A DNA stretch of 64,000 nt from Streptomyces actuosus (lineage in GTDB: Bacteria > Actinomycetota > Actinomycetes > Streptomycetales > Streptomycetaceae), in assembly GCF_016921115.1 (NCBI RefSeq), contig NZ_JAFFZS010000035.1, positions 1-64,000 of the forward strand. The letters are read 5' to 3'. How positions within the stretch are numbered: the first letter of the stretch is position 1; each line of letters starts with the position of its first letter. The translations under genes were made by a program, and so were the position numbers. The notes beneath the pieces were generated by a model. That model did not search any database. It was not told where the DNA came from and saw nothing but the letters and a program-made list of their open reading frames with translations. Shown here piece by piece: positions 61,270-64,000 of the stretch.

Positions 61270-64000
61270 TCAGAGCTCCTCGGTCGGGCACGGCCACGCC
61301 CCGCTCCCCTCGGGCCGCCCGTCCCCGCCCCGCCGGCGCAGCACCTCCTCGCCCTGCTCCACCGTCATCGGCGTGGCGAACAGGTATCCCTGCCCGAACC
61401 GGCACCCGATGCCCGCCAGCAACTCCTGCTGCGCCGGCTCCTCGATGCCCTCGGCGATCACCTCGAGGCCCAGTGTGTCCGCCAGGTGGACGATTCCCTG
61501 GACGAGCGCCACCTGCCGGGTGTTGTACGCGATGTCGTCGACGAACGTCTTGTCGATCTTGAGTACGTCGACGGGGAACTCCCGGAGGTAGCGCAGCGAC
61601 GAGAAGCCGCTGCCGAAGTCGTCGACCGCGATGCGCACCCCCAGGTCCTTCATCTCGCGGACGAGCCTGTCGAGCTCTCGGTCGCGCTGCATGAGCACCG
61701 ACTCGGTGATCTCCAGCAACAGCGCCCCGGGGGCGAGGCCGGCGGCGTCGAGAGCGCCGCACACCTCGCCGAGGAACTCCGCGCCCCGCCACTGGTGGGC
61801 GGAGACGTTGACGCTGACGTACGGCGCCGCGGACGCTCGGGAGATGTGCCGCAGCCGGGCGATGTCGGCCGCGGCGTGGTGCAGCACCCAGGCGCCCAGC
61901 GGTGAGATCTGCCCGGTCTCCTCGGCGAGCGGGATGAACTGGTCCGGCGACACCAGGCCGTACCGGCTGTGCCGCCAGCGGACCAGGGCCTCGAACCCGG
62001 CGACGTCGCCCGTGGCGAGGTCCACCACCGGCTGGTAGCGCAGAGTGAACTGCCCCCTGCTCACCGCCTCGTTCAAGCGCGCCTGGAGTTCGTGCCGCTC
62101 CACCCTGCGGATGCGCTGCTGGGGCCGGAAGCGGCGCCACTGCCGTTTCCCGGCGGCCTTGGCCGCGTACAGGGCGAGATCGGCGAGGCCCAGCAATTCG
62201 TGCGCGTCCGTGCTGTCCCGGGCCGTTGCCACGCCGACGCTGGCGGAGACGTTCACCAGGTCGCCGGAGAGCTGGAAGGGCTGACTCAGGGTCTGGATCA
62301 CCTGTGCGGCGAGGAGTTCGGCGTCGAGGGACTGCTTCACGTCCTCCATCAGGACCGCGAACTCGTCGCCGCCCAGCCGGGCGGCGGTGTCGCTGCGGCG
62401 CAGCATCCTCGACAGACGCTCACCCACGACGCACAGCAGCCGGTCACCGACCGAGTGGCCCAGCGTGTCGTTGACGTTCTTGAAGTCGTCCAGGTCGATG
62501 AAGAGCAGACAGGTGACGGCGGGATCCCGGCGGGCGCGCATCAGGGCGCGCTCGGCCCGCTCCAGCAGCAGGGTCCGGTTGGGAAGGCCGGTCAGGGGAT
62601 CGTGGAAGGCCCGCTGGGTGAGTTCGTACTCCAGCCGGCGCTGTTCGGTGACGTCCCGGAGGGTGACGACCAGACCGGCCACCGTCGTGTCGTGCCGAAG
62701 GTCGCGGCATCTGACCTCGACCTCGATGTGCTCCACCCTCTCAGCGTCCTGCGGGGTCGGCGTGACCCACCAGTGATCGTGGACTTCCTGCCGCCCGTCT
62801 TCGTCGAGGGCCGCCAGGGTGCGGCCCACCTGACCCCGGTCCGGCGGGTCCACCAGTTCCCGCAGCCGCGTACCGGTCAGGTCGGCCCGCCCGAAGACGG
62901 CACGCGCCGACGGGCTGGCGTAGCGGACCGTCGTGTCCTCGTTGACGATGAGGATGACGTCCGAGGCGTTGTGCACCAGGGTGCGGAAGTAGGCTTCGTT
63001 CTCGTTGCGGATGATCTCGTTGCGCAGGGCGAGGCGTTCCGTCGCCAGGCCGGCGTGCGAGGCGAGGATCCCCAGCGAGTCGCGTATCTCGGTCAGCCGG
63101 CGCTCGGGCCCCGCCGCCACCAGCAAGTCCGGAAGCTCGCCGCCCGGCGGCTGCTCGGGCTGGACCAGGGGACACAGCAGGGCCATGGGCAGTCCCCCGA
63201 GCCGCTCGGCGAGGACCGGGCCGAGTGCCGGGACGGGGACCATCACGTCGAGGCACCGGGCAGGGCCGGCCGGCCCGTCCCCACGCGGTCCGGCGCTCTG
63301 CGCGCCACCCCGGTTCGCGGTGCCGGCTGGACGGAGCAGAGGGTGCAGCACGACGGAGTCCCGGGCCGGCAGCAGCACCGTCGCGTGCGGGACCTTCGGC
63401 CCGAGCAACGCACCGACCGCAGCGTCGCAGGCGCGTGCGATGTCCTGCGGCCAGGCCGCCGCCCTGAGGGCGGCGGACGCGGTGCGCAGTTCGCGTTCCC
63501 GAACGACGATCTCGCGGTGCGCCGTCACCATGGCGCCCAGCCGCAGGATCACCAGCAGGAAGAGCAGGGCGGAGAAGGCGGCCACCACCCGCACCTCGTG
63601 CACGTCGCCCTCGAGTGCCTCGTGGGCCAGGACCGCTGGTGCGATCAACGTGGCGCCGGCCGGCAGCAGCTGGCGCCAGGGCGGCGGCAGGGACGGGGAC
63701 CGGGGCTCGGACGCGGTCAGCTCCACCATCGAGGGGTGCAGCGCGGCCAGCCCGTAGGCGGTGCAGAAGACGATCCCCCCGACGCCCAGCGGTGCGGCGG
63801 CCTCCCCGTGTCCGGCGATCCGGTGGGCCCCGTAGGCGACATCGAAGCAGAGCAGGGTGAGGGTGCCCAGCACGAGCAGGTGTACGGAGCGGTTGCGGCG
63901 TGAACCAGGGCGGGGGGCGAGCAGCCGGACCAGCAGCGCCAGCACCAGGACGTCGCCCAGCGCGTACAAGATCCTGACCGCTTCCTGCGGCCAGGTCAGG
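61270..64000 (-). CDS. Membrane PAS-GGDEF-EAL c-di-GMP enzyme (5' end beyond the window)
   Basis: The visible 910 codons lack the first TM helices. Remaining are TM helices, a GAF-like region, PAS/PAC, GGDEF with RLGGDEF and I-site RRSD, and EAL with FEALVRW, EITES, DDFGSGFSS, KIDKTF and AEGIEE. Both active sites look intact. The reading frame continues to the window edge (TWPQEAVRILYALGDVLVL), matching TWVQKAFSIAYPLGDILVL of the paralogue at 40.7-43.9 kb, so the apparent TTG start at 63969 is internal. It is convergent with the GH15 gene, 66 bp between stops. Confidence 0.9.
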   Translation of the reverse strand, partial: LTWPQEAVRILYALGDVLVLALLVRLLAPRPGSRRNRSVHLLVLGTLTLLCFDVAYGAHRIAGHGEAAAPLGVGGIVFCTAYGLAALHPSMVELTASEPRSPSLPPPWRQLLPAGATLIAPAVLAHEALEGDVHEVRVVAAFSALLFLLVILRLGAMVTAHREIVVRERELRTASAALRAAAWPQDIARACDAAVGALLGPKVPHATVLLPARDSVVLHPLLRPAGTANRGGAQSAGPRGDGPAGPARCLDVMVPVPALGPVLAERLGGLPMALLCPLVQPEQPPGGELPDLLVAAGPERRLTEIRDSLGILASHAGLATERLALRNEIIRNENEAYFRTLVHNASDVILIVNEDTTVRYASPSARAVFGRADLTGTRLRELVDPPDRGQVGRTLAALDEDGRQEVHDHWWVTPTPQDAERVEHIEVEVRCRDLRHDTTVAGLVVTLRDVTEQRRLEYELTQRAFHDPLTGLPNRTLLLERAERALMRARRDPAVTCLLFIDLDDFKNVNDTLGHSVGDRLLCVVGERLSRMLRRSDTAARLGGDEFAVLMEDVKQSLDAELLAAQVIQTLSQPFQLSGDLVNVSASVGVATARDSTDAHELLGLADLALYAAKAAGKRQWRRFRPQQRIRRVERHELQARLNEAVSRGQFTLRYQPVVDLATGDVAGFEALVRWRHSRYGLVSPDQFIPLAEETGQISPLGAWVLHHAAADIARLRHISRASAAPYVSVNVSAHQWRGAEFLGEVCGALDAAGLAPGALLLEITESVLMQRDRELDRLVREMKDLGVRIAVDDFGSGFSSLRYLREFPVDVLKIDKTFVDDIAYNTRQVALVQGIVHLADTLGLEVIAEGIEEPAQQELLAGIGCRFGQGYLFATPMTVEQGEEVLRRRGGDGRPEGSGAWPCPTEEL

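Noticed and set aside
63969..64000. TTG at 63969 as start of the last GGDEF-EAL gene
   Set aside because: The frame is open to the window edge and upstream residues match the paralogue's membrane domain, so the gene starts outside the window.

Overview
The window is high-GC DNA with strong G/C third-codon bias, GTG/TTG as well as ATG starts, tightly overlapping operons, and families typical of Streptomyces (LacI-controlled sugar regulons, trypsin/STAND conflict genes, A-T-R NRPS-like enzymes, many c-di-GMP proteins). I read it as a Streptomyces (or close relative) chromosomal segment, probably an accessory or arm-like region because transposase relics are frequent. No rRNA, tRNA or CRISPR array was seen.

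Layout. 0-5.3 kb: the end of an unknown gene, a shortened cold-shock protein, a perfect 36-bp palindrome, then a minus-strand block with a GT87-type mannosyltransferase, two small membrane proteins and a membrane molybdopterin oxidoreductase. 5.3-11.0 kb: a two-gene predicted conflict module (Trypco1-type protein plus a 1461-aa trypsin/STAND-NTPase/beta-propeller protein) bracketed by IS5-like and IS630-like relics. 11-18 kb: an SGNH esterase, an HSL-type hydrolase and a triple IPT/TIG protein sit among debris (ISAs1 ends and N-terminus, ABC-ATPase tail, IS481-like integrase piece, RHS piece).

18.0-25.5 kb: a complete fructan/sucrose regulon: GH32 hydrolase, lipoprotein sugar-binding protein, two permeases, PfkB sugar kinase, and a LacI-family regulator with an operator-like palindrome upstream. 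25.9-28.9 kb: a translationally coupled response regulator - HEAT-repeat - processive GT2 operon, followed by an MFS transporter. 30.5-35 kb: a hybrid histidine kinase coupled to a membrane diguanylate cyclase. 35.5 kb: a two-TM potassium channel. 36.2-40.7 kb: an ABC-exporter relic, a leucyl/phenylalanyl-tRNA transferase homologue and an MbtH-A-T-R NRPS-like enzyme that are translationally coupled. 40.7-43.9 kb and 61.3-64 kb: two paralogous membrane PAS-GGDEF-EAL proteins.

44.2-59.4 kb: a glycopolymer locus. Nine minus-strand genes, almost all overlapping (GT2, GT4, Wzx-nucleotidyltransferase fusion, P-loop-kinase/GT4 fusion, PIG-L deacetylase, GT-C, GT4, glycosidase-like, CelD/Fem-like), run from a divergent promoter region at 59.2 kb shared with a GH15 glucoamylase/trehalase-type gene. 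Elements in that promoter resemble one upstream of a TetR gene at 44.2-45.0 kb, suggesting shared control. Three c-di-GMP enzymes plus the response regulator-GT2 operon around this locus suggest a surface polysaccharide/c-di-GMP theme.

Most promising for new biology: the trypsin-STAND module with 20-bp-phased direct repeats between its genes, the coupled A-T-R/Aat-like pair (candidate tRNA-dependent peptide-aldehyde pathway), and the two domain fusions in the glycopolymer locus.
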